From contig NZ_JAQAGZ010000004.1 in the NCBI RefSeq assembly GCF_027533625.1, positions 186,001-250,000 of the forward strand: a stretch of 64,000 bases of DNA, written 5' to 3'. This DNA comes from Paenibacillus gyeongsangnamensis. Lineage in GTDB: Bacteria > Bacillota > Bacilli > Paenibacillales > NBRC-103111. Below the pieces are notes generated by a model, which did not search any database, had not been told where the DNA came from, and worked only from the letters and a program-made list of their open reading frames with translations. The first letter of the stretch is position 1; every line of letters starts with the position of its first letter. The position numbers and the translations under genes are program-made. Below, piece after piece: positions 63,371-64,000 of this stretch.

Positions 63371-64000
63371 TTATTTCATAAGCTTCATCATTTTGCTTAG
63401 AAAGCTTTTTACAGAGCCCGAGGAGCTCTGTACTTGCGGGCCGTTGGCGATAAACCCGTCGGCAAGCTCGCCGATGGATTTGGATGCGGCGCTGTTCGGG
63501 AAAGCCACGCTGAACGGCACTTGCCTTTTCACGGCTTTGATCACATTGCTGTCGTCATATACAAATCCGAGCGTCGGGATTTCCAGCTGCAGAAACTGCC
63601 TGGCGACCATACTGATTTTATCGGCAGTCTGGCGACCCTCCCGCCAATCCGTGATCCGATTGACGACGAGCCGGAAATCGACAGGGTGCTGCATGGAATT
63701 GACCATCTTGATGATGGCGTAAGCGTCGGTAATCGAAGTCGGTTCCGGCGTCGTCACCACGATCGTTTCCTGCGCGGCTACGATAAACTTCAGCGTTTCC
63801 TTCGACAGTCCGGCACCTGTATCGAACAGAATAAAATCGACATGACCGTTCAGCTGATCCACCTGTTCGGCAAAATAATCAAGCTGCTCCTCCGAGAGCC
63901 GAATCAAATCGTTGAAGCCCGAGCCACCGGCGATGAATTGAATGCCGTTATGTCCCGTCTGAACGATTTCCCAAATCGATTTCTCTCTTTTCAGCAGATG
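63371..64000 (-). CDS. flhG: Flagellum-site regulator FlhG (MinD-like ATPase), 5' end outside the window
   Basis: C-terminal 209 residues of a MinD-like P-loop ATPase that works with FlhF in flagellar placement and number. The frame is open to the window edge, with KSIWEIVQTGHNGIQFIAGG and SGFNDLIRLSEEQLDYFAEQ, FILFDTGAGLSKETLKFIVA and VTTPEPTSITDAYAIIKMV visible. The Walker A region lies outside. A TTG at 63907 is inside the gene, not a start. It precedes cheB, as in B. subtilis. Confidence 0.93.
   Translation of the reverse strand, partial: HLLKREKSIWEIVQTGHNGIQFIAGGSGFNDLIRLSEEQLDYFAEQVDQLNGHVDFILFDTGAGLSKETLKFIVAAQETIVVTTPEPTSITDAYAIIKMVNSMQHPVDFRLVVNRITDWREGRQTADKISMVARQFLQLEIPTLGFVYDDSNVIKAVKRQVPFSVAFPNSAASKSIGELADGFIANGPQVQSSSGSVKSFLSKMMKLMK

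Overview
The window is a chromosomal core segment of an endospore-forming, motile, Gram-positive bacterium, most likely a Paenibacillus-like member of the Bacillales. The evidence is PolC, RNase Y and RNase J, dipicolinate synthase (dpaAB), SleB, flagellar sigma-D, CheC/CheD, DUF3243, and gene order close to Bacillus subtilis from flhG to rny. The genus is inferred from gene content and was not tested by a search. Every recognisable gene lies on the minus strand, so transcription runs from high to low coordinates. There is no rRNA, tRNA, CRISPR array, prophage or insertion sequence.

In transcription order: (1) 64000-54283, the tail of the fla/che operon: flhG (cut by the window edge), cheB, cheA, cheW, cheC, cheD, a small membrane protein, sigD, a DUF342 protein, a small basic protein, a SwrB-like protein and a membrane-anchored MltG-like protein, closed by a strong terminator. 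(2) 53978-45083, translation and envelope: rpsB, tsf, pyrH, frr, uppS, cdsA, dxr, rseP, proS. (3) polC, then the rimP-nusA-rnpM-ylxQ-infB-rbfA-nrnA-truB-ribF operon from a good sigma-A promoter at 40592-40620. (4) rpsO, pnp, ylxY, mlpA, dut. (5) 26119-19300, diaminopimelate and dipicolinate synthesis: dpaA, dpaB, asd, dapG, dapA, then rnjB. These supply lysine, cell-wall DAP and spore-core dipicolinate. A sigma-K-like promoter precedes dpaA. (6) clpP-like tepA, ylzJ, ftsK/spoIIIE, sleB, the M16 pair ymfF/ymfH, an SDR, a DUF3243 protein and a lipoprotein. (7) ymfK, rodZ, yajQ, rimO, pgsA, cinA, recA with a LexA box, recX and rny.

The coding content is mostly conserved. The unusual material is between and inside genes: a 274-bp imperfect inverted-repeat element between the fla/che terminator and the rpsB promoter, with its terminal hairpins repeated as a 45-bp solo unit upstream of pyrH; a second interspersed palindrome family (upstream of yajQ and pyrH); a terminator sequence shared between pnp and an opposite-strand position near yajQ; and a long Gly/Gln/Arg 'YNRGGG' repeat domain inside translation initiation factor IF-2. 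Other points of note are an archaeal/eukaryotic-type ProRS in the usual proS position, a short EF-Ts, a LexA-like site at the rimO promoter, and structured leaders before rny, rpsO and rimP.

Many genes start with TTG or GTG. Several starts were moved downstream of the longest open frame because a clear ribosome-binding site sits just before the chosen codon. Intergenic gaps are short; the only one above 300 bases is 53828-54322, described below. Nothing here was checked by database search, folding software or experiment.
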